A model generated the notes under the pieces. It ran no database searches. It saw only the letters and a list, made by a program, of their open reading frames with translations, and had not been told where the DNA came from. DNA of 64,000 bases from Citrus sinensis (taxonomy: Eukaryota; Streptophyta; Magnoliopsida; Sapindales; Rutaceae): the NCBI RefSeq assembly GCF_022201045.2, contig NC_068559.1:25613501-25677500 (forward strand). The letters run 5' to 3'. Shown here in pieces: positions 40,998 through 53,000 of the stretch. The position numbers were made by a program, and so were the translations under genes. Positions within the stretch are counted from its first letter, which is position 1. Each line of letters begins with the position of its first letter.

Positions 40998-42820
40998 AAC
41001 TGGTTAACTACGGCAAAGAGAATTCCCAATGAACAACACCTGCCAGGAAATTACAAGTTGTAAAACAATGAGAACCCATTGCAGATAAGATGATAAAGAA
41101 TAAAAAACAAAGCACCCATTATGATAAACTGCACGAAAAATTTAACATTAATTCAGGGAAAAAAAAAACCTGTTAAAACTGTAATGTAGGATGCTGCACG
41201 TGGTTGTTCTTTAAATGGTCAGTGGCTTACACATTTGCAGAGTTTGTGGTGGGACTAATGGAAATATGGAATCCGAACGTATAAATAACACACAAAAGAC
41301 AATCACTTTCGATAGCAGCAGCATCTTTGTCATCCCCACCGCTTTCATCTACAATAAGGTCCAAATCCCTTATGAAATACGTTTTATTATTAAATTATGG
41401 GACCAGAATCTTACTAGCCTCTATGTCATGTATATGTATTTATTTTCTCTGCACCTTGTTCAAGGCTGTCAATTTTTACTTGGTAGACTAATGATTTTTC
41501 AATTATGTCGTCATTCCAAGCACATTGTGTCTTGTTTATGTTTTTCTTCTCTCTTTTGAATTAAGAGAACTACAAACAATGATTGTGATTCTATTCGATA
41601 TTTGAATTTCATGCCATATTTGTTCAATATGCTGATATTACACTAGGGTTAGTTAGAAGCCAGCTTCTTTTTATTTAAATTCACAATACTATGACACAAT
41701 CCAAGTCCATCGTGCATAAACTCAATTTACGGCAATAAAAAGATAATTTAGATATTGTTCTCACTTCTCATCTTCTTTCCGAGTAACCATGAAAAAATAA
41801 AAATAAAAAATCAATGAGGGTCTTTTTTTTTAAAAAAAAAAATTACAATTCAACATTTACATTCGAAAAACTGTTTGTGTGACGCATGCTTTAATTAATT
41901 TACATATAGTTTTTATTTTTTAATATTACATTAGTAGAATGCAAATTTATTAATATATTGATAAATACATTAGAAAGTTATGCCGAAAATATATCATAGT
42001 TTTGGAAAAAAACGAAAAAGAAAGAAAAATCACCACTAAAAATTGTATAAAATTTGACACTTTTGCTTAACAGCCACTACTAGTCAGGGCGGCCAAAGTA
42101 CTTGGCTGCGTCCTATTTCCTTCATGTTTCCATAAACAGAGCATACAAATCTCTGATTTAATTCAGTAAATTAACCATAATTGGGAGCCTGACAAGTCAA
42201 CTTCACAACAGTAATTCCGCATCTCATGGTAATGGCAATGGTGCTAACTCAAATCCCACACGTTTATTCGACAACTGGACTGCACCATACCCATACATGC
42301 ATTGCCTGGAACTCAATTTGCACAGGATTTAATTGATGGATTAAATCCTAACCCTAACCTACGGATAATTCCCAAGGGTACCAAGAAGGGACTCGACTTC
42401 GAGAGCACTTTACAAACAAAAACTCTTATCAAACTTTTAAAGAAAAAACTGATGGGTTGTTAAATCAAACATTATTGAATTAACTTTAATAAAATGTCTG
42501 ATGGCTAATACGTATTCTTCTGTATTACATACGTAGAATGCACGTGAAGGAATTGTTTTGTTTTTTTTTATCCTTTTTGTATTTTGTTTTTTTGTGTAAT
42601 CAAAAAGAGGATCCCGACCCCTTGTTTTCTGAAAAATTAAAAAAAAAAAAAAAAGTTTTCGCAAACTCACGTGGCGGCGTGTGGATGATAAAAGCGAACA
42701 CACTGTAAAAATTAGCACGGCACGTGGAAGGGAATTGTCCGCGGACACGTCACATCACCACGCGGACCCTCTAGTTGACATGTCACTTCATTTGTTATCT
42801 TTAAAAAAGACAAATGCTAT
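40998..42820. other. ABCC upstream region and AT-rich spacer
   Basis: Promoter and 5' UTR of the ABCC gene to about 41200, then AT-rich DNA. No supported gene. An A/T-rich run near 41820-41850 is low complexity. Confidence 0.5.
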
Positions 42821-42821
42821 T

Positions 42822-42923
42822 TTACAATTAATGTAACATACACACTCAACAACAACCACATAAATTGTGTGAGCCCATTATTTGTGTGGTTGTTGTTGAG
42901 TGTGTATATTACATTAATTGTAA
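42822..42923. mobile_element. hairpin MITE, copy 1
   Basis: Arms of about 43 bp (left ttacaattaatgtaacatac..., right its reverse complement) surround a 17-bp loop, giving a near-perfect hairpin. It is the same family as 46939-47028, sharing aatgtaacatacaca and the ataaatt...ccca...atgtggtt centre. Non-coding. Superfamily not determined. Confidence 0.75.
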
Positions 42924-44070
42924 CATAGAGGTTCCCTTAAAAAAAATATTATAATTAATTAATTTATTAACAATAATTAATAATAATTCTTTTGTTAAAT
43001 TAATTATTATTATTATTATTAATGATTATTATTATTATTAATTAATTTTTAAATAATAATAATAACAATAATTAAAATAGAAAATAATAATTATGATAAA
43101 AATTAATTAAGAATTTTATAATAATTTGTTACAATTTAACTCGATTTTGATTTTAAGTCAAAATAAACACATAAATGGTAATACAACTCGTTCGAATTAT
43201 AATTCCTACAATTCAAGTAAATAAATTATTTTGATTCAAATTCCTCATTTAAATTCTAGTTATTCTGATTCTAACTCATTATGTTTCTACCTAATTTCGA
43301 TTCCTATTTAGTGAACGTACTATAAAATTATAAATCACTCTATATTCAATTAGAACACTCTACATTATTTACAATTTATTCATAAGTATTATGATTTTTA
43401 TAGTGCATTCACTAAACAAGAATCGAAATTAATAATAATAATAATAATAACAATCTATTTAAAAATTATAATTATATTTATAGTTATAATAAAATAATAA
43501 TTAGATTATAATTATAATTCATTTAATAATTATTATAATTATAATATATTTAATAATAATTATATTTTTTTATTACACAAAATTAAAGGTTTCAAAAGAT
43601 TCTCTTGAAAAAAATTCTTCTATTGAGATAATACGTGTCTCTCTTATCTTATTTGAAAAATGTCATTTAAATAGTTTTTTTGGTTGATAATGTAAGTTAT
43701 ATTAATTATAACCTAACAAGACTCATTTTACAATATTTTCGTATCCGTCCATCATTCCATCTTATATGTGATTTGTATATACTACAAAATTTTCATCACA
43801 CATTTAAAGTTTTACGTTTTATATCTTAAATTAAACTATCCGTTTGTAATCATAATAAACTACTTTAGATTTGATCAATCCCTCGTTGGCAATCTTTTCT
43901 TTTAATTCTTGTATTATATTGTCAAAACTCTATGCCTAAATCAAATTTGTTTATGGCCAAACGTGGTGATGATCCTAAATTTGGCTGAGTAGACAACAAA
44001 AGAGCAAGGTGTGGAAAATGTCAAAAAACTGTGGAAAAAATGGATGCAACTTTATCTGAAGTTTGAACGA
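42924..44070. other. AT-rich low-complexity spacer
   Basis: Dominated by (TAA)n/(ATT)n runs, especially 42945-43090 and 43420-43560. No gene or intact repeat recognised. Confidence 0.6.
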
Positions 44071-44244
44071 TTATTCAAAAGGACAAAACTACGTTACAGA
44101 CTCTGTATGTAACAGCTCAATGGAAATTAGTCTTGTATCAGTTAAGTTCCAACAACTTTTCCTCTCTCCTGCAACGCGTGGATGCTCCTCATTTGCTGCG
44201 TTACATACAGAATCTGTAACGTAGCAAGGTCCTATTCAAAAATG
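44071..44244. mobile_element. MITE-like element with about 40-bp terminal inverted repeats
   Basis: Left end tcaaaaggacaaaactacg then ttacagactctgtatgtaac. The right end in reverse complement reads ttgaataggaccttgctacg then ttacagattctgtatgtaac. The centre is about 90 bp and non-coding. A half-copy of the same end (tgtgttacagaatctgtaac) lies at 46041-46061. Confidence 0.65.
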
Positions 44245-44825
44245 GGAGTCAAGTCAGGCTGGCCGCGGGATTAAATTTTTATATATGTTACGTGAATTTG
44301 GGGGCTAATCGGCTAATGGGACAGAGAAAAAAAAAGTCGCATTATGCAGTTTGCCGATTTTTATAAAATTATTTGTCTTGATCCAGCGATTATAACAATG
44401 ACATTATTCATTTCCATGTGCAAACATGATCTTTTGAAGCATTCATTTTATTATATAATCAATTTATCAATCAAACAACTCATCACGTGAACCTTTTTGA
44501 TGATGATAATAGGCATGTATAGCTGGGCCCTTTATTCCTTGGATTCACTGCTCCAAGTTAGCTTCTGACCAACCACTGCACCCCTATGACAAAGCAAAAG
44601 TTAAAATACTGATAATTAATAAAAGTGTTAAACTGATTATTTTTCTTTCACCCTTTACTTTTTCAAGCTAAAAACTCAAGTCCACTCTCTCTCTCTTTTG
44701 TAATCTCCATTTTATTTCCACACGAATATATTTTTAAACAGTAAAATTTAAAAAAAATTATTTTTTAACTCTTTTAAATCACATAATTTAACAATATATT
44801 TATATTAAAAAAATATAATTATTTG

Positions 44826-44900
44826 TGCGCGCGCACATTCACACACACACATACATATATATGTATGTATATGTATGTATATATGTATGTATGCATGTAT
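44826..44900. repeat. compound microsatellite (CG/CA/TATG)n
   Basis: gcgcgcgcaca, then (CA)n, then imperfect (TATG)n. The short open frame across it is a by-product of the repeat. Confidence 0.85.
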
Positions 44901-45105
44901 ATTTGCTTTATATCAAACAAGAGGATAAACAACCTAAAGAAGAATGGTCAGATATTGACCTGCTGCAACTGGAGATAATTGACGAAGATGAGCTCATAAA
45001 ACAACAACTAACTTGACGGGAAGAGGAGTGGTCTACACCGAGCTTGGTCTACAAATGGAAGCATTACTAGCTGAATGAAAGCGTACCAACGGAAGCAATA
45101 GTGAA

Positions 45106-45740
45106 TAGTTACCAATAAATAAGCGACAAGTGTGTGAAGTCATCGAGTTGTAAAGTAGATTCCTTAGGATAAATATGTATCGTGTGATATGATATAAAAA
45201 CAGTGATGAGTTATAAAATATATTATTTTAGGGTAAGAATATAATGATGTAAATAGTAAAAAGAGATTTCCTTGGTGCCTATAAAAGAGACTCCCTGACA
45301 ATTTGTTGGATTATGGAGTTTTGAAGTCTTGAGTTGTAATAAAGAGTCAATTGGTGAAATCTTATATTCTTTTTTCTTGTAATAAAATCATGTCGCTTGT
45401 TTTCTTGCCAAGAAATTTCTTTTTGTTGCCTTTTATAGTACTCCTGGAAGCATAGTAAGATTATTAGGATCATCTTAACTCAGCATAAATTCTCTTTGGG
45501 ATCGTGTTAAAATTTTGGAACTCGTGTTTTTCATTCTTGACCTTGTTCCTCTTGCATGCCCTATAGTTGCGGGAATTGTTGACCAATAAATAAACAACAA
45601 GTGTGTGAAATCACTTGTATCGAATTGTAAAATAGATTCCTATGGATAAAAATGCATTGTGTGATATGATATCAAAATAGTAATGAGCCATAAAATAATT
45701 TTTTTTAGAATAAAGATGTTATGATGTTTTTTTTTTATTT
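45106..45740. repeat. pair of related direct repeats, possibly LTR-derived
   Basis: A block of about 150 bp at 45106-45255 (from accaataaataagcgacaag) is repeated with divergence at 45584-45735 (from accaataaataaacaacaag). Between them are a TATA-like cctataaaag and aataaa-type signals, which suggests the remains of long terminal repeats. A second shared block (tttttaaac.gtaaaattta) lies at 44730 and 45757. The element is an old, decayed fossil of unknown family. Confidence 0.4.
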
Positions 45741-46018
45741 TCCTGGAAACATATTTTTAAACTGTAAAATTTAAGAAAATTATTATTTTGTTTTTCTCTT
45801 ATATCGAAAGGTTTAACAATGTATCTGTACGGCACTTAATCATTTGATTTTGATAACAGACAAGGGGAGAAACAGTGCCGCCAGCGATGCCTACCAACCA
45901 AAAAGCCAGCTATTGCTTTTGGTTTTTTAACAGACGCACCCAATGCATGCACCACACCTGTCATGCGTATGGAGAAAAGGCATGCAATTATTTTTGTTTG
46001 GTAGCTAGCTAACCAATC

Positions 46019-46074
46019 AGGAGCTGGCTAAGTTGGATCTGTGTGTTACAGAATCTGTAACTTTAGCCAGCTCC
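46019..46074. repeat. short hairpin with aggagctggctaa arms
   Basis: aggagctggctaa and ttagccagctcct enclose a piece related to the end of the 44071-44244 element (gttacagaatctgtaac). Confidence 0.6.
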
Positions 46075-46938
46075 TTTAATTATTATGAATGACAAAGACT
46101 AACAAGAGTAATAATTTTTAATAAATATCCCATCTCAAAAGAAACACGTGTCTAAGTAATTAGGATCGCACCTTGCGTAGTCAATAATTATGCACCTGAA
46201 ACTAATCTACGTAAGTGCGTCGTCGTCACTCGTCACCCGTTCAGTGACGAAGATGAAAACTAAAGTGAGTTACGTCAAAATTCAGATTTTTTTTTTTTAA
46301 AATAAAAAAATATCATCCAAACTGATAAATATCAATTATGGATAAACATCTACTGATCAATTATGAAAACAAAAAGGTCACTAAATTTAGTTCAGATAAG
46401 ATAAGGTGAATATCTGCATGCTGTAATCCAAATTGCAAGATTTTATTGGATCCAATCTTTTGACAGAATCTTTTGATTATTATTATTTTTTTTTTGTCGT
46501 ATAATACATAGGCTTGTGAAGGCAGTACAATTCTATCCCAAACTTCCCATCCAACCCCACTGAAACTGAAATGCATCCAAAAGCAAAAGTTGGAATGGCG
46601 ATAAAAAATGAATGACCAAATCCGAATTCTCCATGTATCTGGAAGAGATAGGCATCATTTGAACTAGCCATATTTGATTTTGATTCTGTCTTCAACTCAA
46701 TATTCAACATTATTCAATTTGGGTCCATTTCACGGAGTAAGGAGGAGGCTTCAACTAATTAGAGGACTTTTTATAATTAAAAAATAGTAGTAATGTTTTG
46801 AAACCCGAACGCTCTCAAGTTGATGAGTCTTTGTGCTGACTCATCATTACATCAATCTCCACTTTACTTTTTTTTTTTTTTTAATTACGCAAGACTTAAT
46901 TACGTAAGATTATCATTGGGGAGTCCCTATATTATATG

Positions 46939-47028
46939 TAATGTAACATACACAATTCACAAGAACCGCATAAATTATGAAACCCATATAATTATGTGGT
47001 TCTTGTGTGTTGTGTATGTTACATCACA
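46939..47028. mobile_element. hairpin MITE, copy 2
   Basis: Arms of about 36 bp (left taatgtaacatacacaattc..., right its reverse complement) with a short loop. Related in arms and centre to 42822-42923. Non-coding. Confidence 0.72.
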
Positions 47029-48672
47029 TGTAACATAGCAAAATCTTTATCATTGAGAGTATAATTCATATTACATGAAATTTTAATTAATATTTACATA
47101 TCAAATTATTATTGATCGATTAATATTTGAATATTCAAAAGATATTTATTCCACTCACATTTTTATAATACAAAAAATTATTTTCACTTAATTATATTTT
47201 ATAATTTAAAAAAATTACCCTCATAATGCATTGGAGGACAGCAGCCCTCACCACCCTGCCATCTTCACTTTACTTTCACTTCCTATTTATCCAGTCATAG
47301 ATGATGACCTAAACGATATCAAGCATGAAACATCATTGAAAGGATTTTTTGGGGTACACAGTGCACACCCTCAAACACCCATGGCCTGATATGAGCAATT
47401 ACCCAGTATTTGTAGTAGAAACTAGAGAGTAGAGACAATACATGCATGTGCTACACAGTACCATCCAGTTGGGGTCGTCTTATTTTTGAGAGGCGCCAGT
47501 CTTTTATTGTTATTAATTTTTATTTATTTTATATAAATCAAATTACGCTGCAGAATCTTGGGAATATACGTGCTGATTCCTTGGTCCGAGAAAACGACTG
47601 ACGTACGACGATATATCAGAGCTTCAAATCACAAGATCAAGATGAAGATGCGAGAAGTAGTCGGTAAACATATTTAAGAAACAGAAAACGAAATTAATGT
47701 TACCAAAATGAGGATATAGATGTGCACAACATGTCGTCATCTCTGAGAATCTTGCATCTATCCCCACTTTAGAACTGTAGAGAAATTAATGGACCACGTA
47801 TTTTTTCCTAGAAGATTCATTTCTCTCATTCTCCTAATTTCTCTGAATTGTCAACATTCAAATTTAAAACTCAATCTTCTCCACTTATTACTCCACTTAT
47901 TAAACCAAGAGAAGTTTGAACTTGGGAGAAAAAAAAAACAATAAATAGGAGAAAATCCTTATTTATAAAAGACCAGCACAATTTTCCCCGAGCTTTGAGT
48001 CAACCTAATTTTCATGTGCATGCATGTGGCATCACCATTTTTTTTTTTATATATTATATATTATTTGATACTTTAACATTATATATTATGGTCTCCTTAA
48101 ATTATAATTAATGTAACTTACTATCCATTAAAGATAAGTCAAAATAAGATCCTAACCCCCATACTAATTATTCATTTTTATATATTTTTAGTGGAATACA
48201 AGTTATATTAAATATAACTTAGACAAACTCTATAAATTAATGTTTTCTTTTCCTGTGTCAAGTTCTATCAAAATTGTAATAATTGTACATTTTAGTGCAT
48301 CTCACATCAAACGTGTCTTGAATTTATTCAAGGACCCTTCAATTTTGGAGTAGCATAATGATAATTCTCTGAAAAAGAATCTCATAGGCCATGGCAATAG
48401 TTTTAGTCCAATACCGTAGCCCCAGCTTAGGCCGTTATCGAGGGGCATACTTCAAATATTGTGACGTTTCCAATCACGGTGGAATTCGGAGATTTTGAGA
48501 GTCTTGGTCATGATTCATGAATGTGGAGAAAGCTGAGGTGTGTCTAGCTTGTCTACGTCCACATGATTTATGATTCCTTCTGCTATCATACAAAGATGGA
48601 CCGCAATCAAGACCGATCTAGGATTGTGAATGTTCATGTGGCCAAACAAGGCATAGAGAGCGACATTAACAT
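47029..48672. other. intergenic repeat-rich spacer
   Basis: AT-rich DNA with an inverted repeat at 48102-48218 and no coding segment that I can support. Confidence 0.5.
48102..48218. mobile_element. small inverted-repeat element
   Basis: Left arm aattaatgtaacttactatc followed by cattaaa. Right arm in reverse complement aatataacttgtattccact followed by aaa. The arms are about 27 bp and imperfect, with about 60 bp between them. MITE-like, not classified. Confidence 0.45.
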
Positions 48673-48683
48673 ACAGTATTACA
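48673..48683. repeat. SINE target-site duplication, left
   Basis: acagtattaca, identical to 49020-49030. Confidence 0.88.
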
Positions 48684-49019
48684 CCAATGGGCCTTTAGTC
48701 CAATAGGAGAAGCCTTGCACTTACAATGTTGAGTGCAAAGGTTCGAGCCTCCATAAGAGCATTATGGAGGTTAGTTTCAGTTATTCCTCAATTATCAATT
48801 AATTGTGTGGAGACAATTTCTCTCTTACGAAATGTGAGTGGAGCAAGCACCCCTCGAATATTAAAGAGGGTTTAAAATATCGGGACATATACTTCAGTGT
48901 GTCAATATATGATGGTAGTCTCAGTTATATAGTATGATTGTAAATATAAATTGTAATGTCTGATGTAATGTCACTAATATCTCTGTATAACAGACTTTAA
49001 AAAAAAAAAAAAAAAACAA
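48684..49019 (+). mobile_element. tRNA-derived SINE with target-site duplications
   Basis: A 336-bp element flanked by identical 11-bp duplications (acagtattaca at 48673-48683 and 49020-49030). The 5' part is tRNA-like: an A-box-like stretch (tttagtccaatagg) and a B box ggttcgagcct at 48740-48750, matching the Pol III consensus. It ends in an A-rich tail (about 48998-49019). It depends on a LINE for movement; whether the local LINE type served is unknown. The perfect duplications suggest a fairly young insertion. Confidence 0.85.
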
Positions 49020-49030
49020 ACAGTATTACA
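49020..49030. repeat. SINE target-site duplication, right
   Basis: acagtattaca, directly after the A tail of the SINE. Confidence 0.88.
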
Positions 49031-49299
49031 GTGCAAGGCAAAGCTAGGCTAAAGCCATTTGATGCGATCATTCCTTTTAACTTCCCTTTTTATGCAAAAT
49101 TCCCGCATCAAAATCAGACTTACAAATTAAAATTTCCAGGAAAAGTTATTACGCCCCAAAAATGTGCCTCAGCGGCAGGCATTACCCCTTTCTGCGTTTG
49201 AAGAAATTTGGTGTGTGTGAATTGTTGCCAGACAACCAGGCTGTTGATGTTTGATCTGATATCCTCATTTTAGATGATAACGCTTCTGTTTAGAATATA

Positions 49300-50500
49300 A
49301 TTTAACCACAATTTGCAAGAGAAGAGTTCCTTCAGGAATTGGGGGAGCTTGTACTATTAATATCGAATCAACAATTTTCAAATGCATTTTACTGAATGGT
49401 CATTTGCTTTTAACACAGTCTGTATATGAACTATTGTTGTGTTAATATATGATTTAAAAAAAAAATAAACCGGTGGTCTATATTTGCTTCAGAATCCTAG
49501 TGGACATGTTAAAAAAAAATTCTGGTTTGCCAGTCGTTAGCAGGGCGGGGCGGTCGCTGTGCTGTTTTTGGGTTACTTTTGGATGATCTTCTCAAGCATT
49601 CGGCCACTAACTTTGAGAATGAAGAACAACTATCCTCAAGTAATCGCCTTGGAGAGTCATACTCTACAACTTTACCTGCGTCAACACAAAAGATATATTT
49701 GTTGATATATCTATCATAAACGTATGTATGTATGTATGTTTGCATGCATACATACACATATGATATTTTTAGCTCCCGGATTTCTTGATCAGAATGCTGT
49801 TCCAGAGGATCCGGATTAGTCCTTACAGTTCCTTGGAACAACATTGGATCTTGTGGAATTATGCTCAACCTAGATCTTAAGTCCTGCAAACCTATCTTCG
49901 AAATATCTACTCCAGCAATCAGAACTCGTCCTCCGGAAGGCTCAACTACCCTGAAGAGAGCTTGGATTAGAGTGGACTTCCCACTCCCCGTTCTTCCCAC
50001 AACTCGGATTTTCTTTTCTCCAGGAAAGGTGCAAGTTATTCCTTTCAGGACCATTGGGAGTGTAGGATTATATTGGACAAGAAGGTTTTCAAGCTCAATT
50101 TTTCCACTGCTTGACCATTCAGGAGCTTCACTTGGTATGTTTGTGAACTGAAGTATGCTCTCAACCGATATCATATTGTTCTCGACATTGCACAGGTTCC
50201 ATATCACCCAAGCCTGATAGCAGATCCACAACGTCGTCAGTTGAAATTGACATTTAGATGTTCAAGTGGATAAAATACCATTGTAGCTGAGAGCTGATCA
50301 TATAGATCTCTTGTAAATCATTACGGTGAGAGCTGATCTTACTCGTATTCCTATTCGGTTAGCACCGAAAATACCATTATCGTTGAGTTAGTGACTCACT
50401 CTACTCTCTTGGCAAAGGAAAAGATGGATCAATCCAAACTAGTAATTTGAGTCACCATGCTTGCCCAACAAGAAATTCACGAAGTTCGTGATAGTAATTC
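49300..50500 (-). pseudogene. partial duplicate of the neighbouring ABCC gene
   Basis: Pieces of the 35.4-40.0 kb ABCC gene recur here in the same orientation. They are its 3' flank (49310-49350), exon 9 (about 49549-49683, with its acceptor), exon 7 (about 49775-50219, Walker [10 protein letters not shown] kept), a little intron 6 (50224-50262), and a divergent stretch matching exon 2 around 39830-40020 (about 50308-50497). Exon 8, which holds the NBD2 signature and Walker B, is absent, replaced by a (TATG)n microsatellite. Exons 3-6 and the N-terminal half are also missing, and exon 7 lacks about ten codons ([10 protein letters not shown]). Intron and flank sequence show a DNA-level duplication, not a processed copy. 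It cannot make a working transporter. Confidence 0.9.
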
Positions 50501-51948
50501 AGCACACATTATGTTTTCACCATTATGTTTGGAACTTGTTTTGGTTGAGTTCATAGCTAGTATGAGTGAAATGTTACAAGATGCACAGGTTTCGATTAGT
50601 CTGAAATTTTTTAAGTCTGGTGATTGGTGAATTTACACCGTCACTGTGGGAGAAGTTGGGGTCTCAATATCAACAACATTTTCGTTTATGATTCCTTCAA
50701 TTTTCCCAGTTCTTCTTATCCATCTTTGTGTCTTTGAATACGATCAACCCCATGTAAAAAAATCAAATTCATGTGGATAGGCAGCTTACAAATGGCAGAT
50801 ATTGAAGTTATTATAATTACCAAAACCCAAAAAAATAAAAATGAAAGACAGTTAGCAAACAATTACAAAGTTAATAAGCTAATAATTGTCAAATTATAGA
50901 GAGGATGAGAGAAAACAAAAAAGATTTTAAGACTTTGACTGAAAATTTAATAGCATAAGACACAGAAACTAACGGTTCACCAGCTTCTTTAGGAACACCC
51001 ATTCGCATATACTCTCAATATTGGTGATTACTCGAATTCATCATCAGAACTCGGAGAAATTAATGTAGTGTATTTATTTATTGAGTCGTTTTCGTAATTC
51101 AACATAGATTTATTTTCAGGGTGTTCATAATAGCTTTCACAATTCAAAGTGTTCATAATTCATCCAGTATGTATTACAATTATTACAATGTATTTGACGA
51201 TCACTTGAAAAACGGAGGTAATATCAATTTCAGCAGGCAGCGTCTTCATCTTTTTTATGGAGAGTGCTCCAGGTCCATCAGAAAGTTTAATTCGTAAGTT
51301 CATTATTATTGAATGCATGCACGGAAAGTTTTTGAGCTGGTTGTTCATGGTATTAACGAGCTTGGACTATGGTATCACCATACTCACTAGTGGACTTGAT
51401 TATGGGCCAGACGCTTGTTCAATTATCTGCTTAGATAAATATATTTTGAAATAATTATGTTTATAAGTAATCTGTTTAGATTTTTACTTGGCAAATTTAT
51501 AATTCTACAATATAATGATGTATGACGGACGATATTTCAGGATTTAATTATTTTAAGGAATTTTTTTATTATTAGAATCATATTTGGTATGAGTTTTGAG
51601 TCTTTAATTTATTGTTTAGTGAAATTTTCGATCTATATTTATGTATGTTCGCAATCATTATTTTGAATTAAATTCTTATTTTCCACGAGGATTCTTTGAA
51701 ACTTTGTGTTTTATTTATCTTTATCATGTTTTCTGCTACAGTATTTGGAAAGTTATTTTAGACTGTTACTACAGGTCTATTTTGACAACTATGAGCGTAT
51801 TTATTCTGACAACTACGAGAATATTTACAAGAATAAGATCAAGAACGTAGAGGTACTAGTGTGACAGTAGTGCTCAGTACAAGGCTGAGAGACAAGTTCC
51901 TACAACTATCTATCGAACCATAGCAAAGATTGATTTGTACGAAGAAAC
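50501..51948. other. intergenic, weak repeat traces
   Basis: No gene recognised. The stretch at about 51530-51640 resembles 52860-53000 (agaatcatatttggtatgag and agagtcatatttgatatgaa) on the other side of the MITE, which may mark an older repeated element. Confidence 0.45.
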
Positions 51949-53000
51949 TAAGGTAGCGTTTACTTTTTGGATTGGATTGGGAATCCTGAGGAGTGGGAAT
52001 CCTAGGATTGGGAGTGTGGAGTGGGAGTGGGAGTAGGTTGTTTACTTACACTGGAATGGAAGCATGGATTAGAGATCAGAATCCAATTTATGTGTTTACT
52101 TTGTCTTGGATTGAGAGTAAATAGTTTCAAATTATAATTTTATCCTTATTTAAAGAATTATAGTTTTTAATTACAAAACTAATAAAAAATATATTTAATG
52201 AATAATATTTATTTTATTATATTTGTAAATTTATTATAATTATTAATATTCTTAATTATGAACAATAAATTATTAATTTTAATACAAAATGAAACCTTAT
52301 TTTATTTTATTTAATATAATTATATTAAATTTATTATTATATAAAATAATAATATAATATTATTTAGTACAAAATTAATATTTTCTTAGAATAAACTATT
52401 TATTATTATTAATATTAAATAAATATAGTACTATTATTTTTAAAATAAATATAATAATATTACATTTATTAATTCTCTATTAATATAATAATATTATTTT
52501 AAAATAATTTTAACTTAGAATCAATGCAAATTATTATTTAGTTAAATATAATATTATTATTCAAATAAATATAATAATATTTATTTTATTTTATTAATTA
52601 TAAAATATTAAATTAAATTTAAAAAAAATAAAAGGATAAAAAAGGGAGAGGTGGGAGTGGATTCCCACTAAATGGGAGTCCCACTCCCACTCCCCACTCC
52701 AAAAATGGGTGGGGCCCACGGAGTGGGATTCCCACTCCCTTCCCATTTAGAGGAAGTAAACGCTGGAGTGGGAGGAATCCACACTCCTCACTCCCACTCC
52801 AACAAGTAAACACAACATAAAGCTAGACATTATGTTGGAGGAGACTGATGTAAGACAATATTTTAGGGTTCAATTATTTGAGTCTTTTTTCTTCTTTTTT
52901 TTCCCATTAGAGTCATATTTGATATGAAATTTGAGTCTTTATTTATTTATTTATTTTTTGTTTAGGTGGGATTTTCTTTCTACATTTAAGACTACTTAAG
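51530..53000. mobile_element. possible old LTR-like element, interrupted by a MITE
   Basis: Two diverged direct repeats of about 110-140 bp (about 51530-51640 and 52860-53000) lie about 1.3 kb apart, and the MITE at 51952-52817 sits between them. The arrangement would fit the ends of a small decayed LTR element, but no coding domain confirms it. Family and age cannot be given. Treat it as a fossil. Confidence 0.25.
51952..52817. mobile_element. PIF/Harbinger-type MITE, copy 1
   Basis: An 866-bp non-coding element with TAA on both sides (51949-51951 and 52818-52820). Termini are ggtagcgtttactttttgga and, in reverse complement, tgttgtgtttacttgttgga. The subterminal regions are rich in gggagtggga/tcccactccc and form long imperfect inverted repeats. 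The middle is extremely AT-rich. The TAA target and the GG...TGTTTACTT end fit the Harbinger superfamily. Confidence 0.75.

Noticed and set aside
44825-45016. Short frame ending EDKQPKEEWSDIDLLQLEII...
   Set aside because: The first half is a translated microsatellite. The acidic second half is too short to identify and has no gene structure around it.
48684-48760. Stand-alone tRNA gene
   Set aside because: The tRNA-like box motifs belong to a SINE with an A tail and target duplications. No proper cloverleaf with paired acceptor ends is seen.
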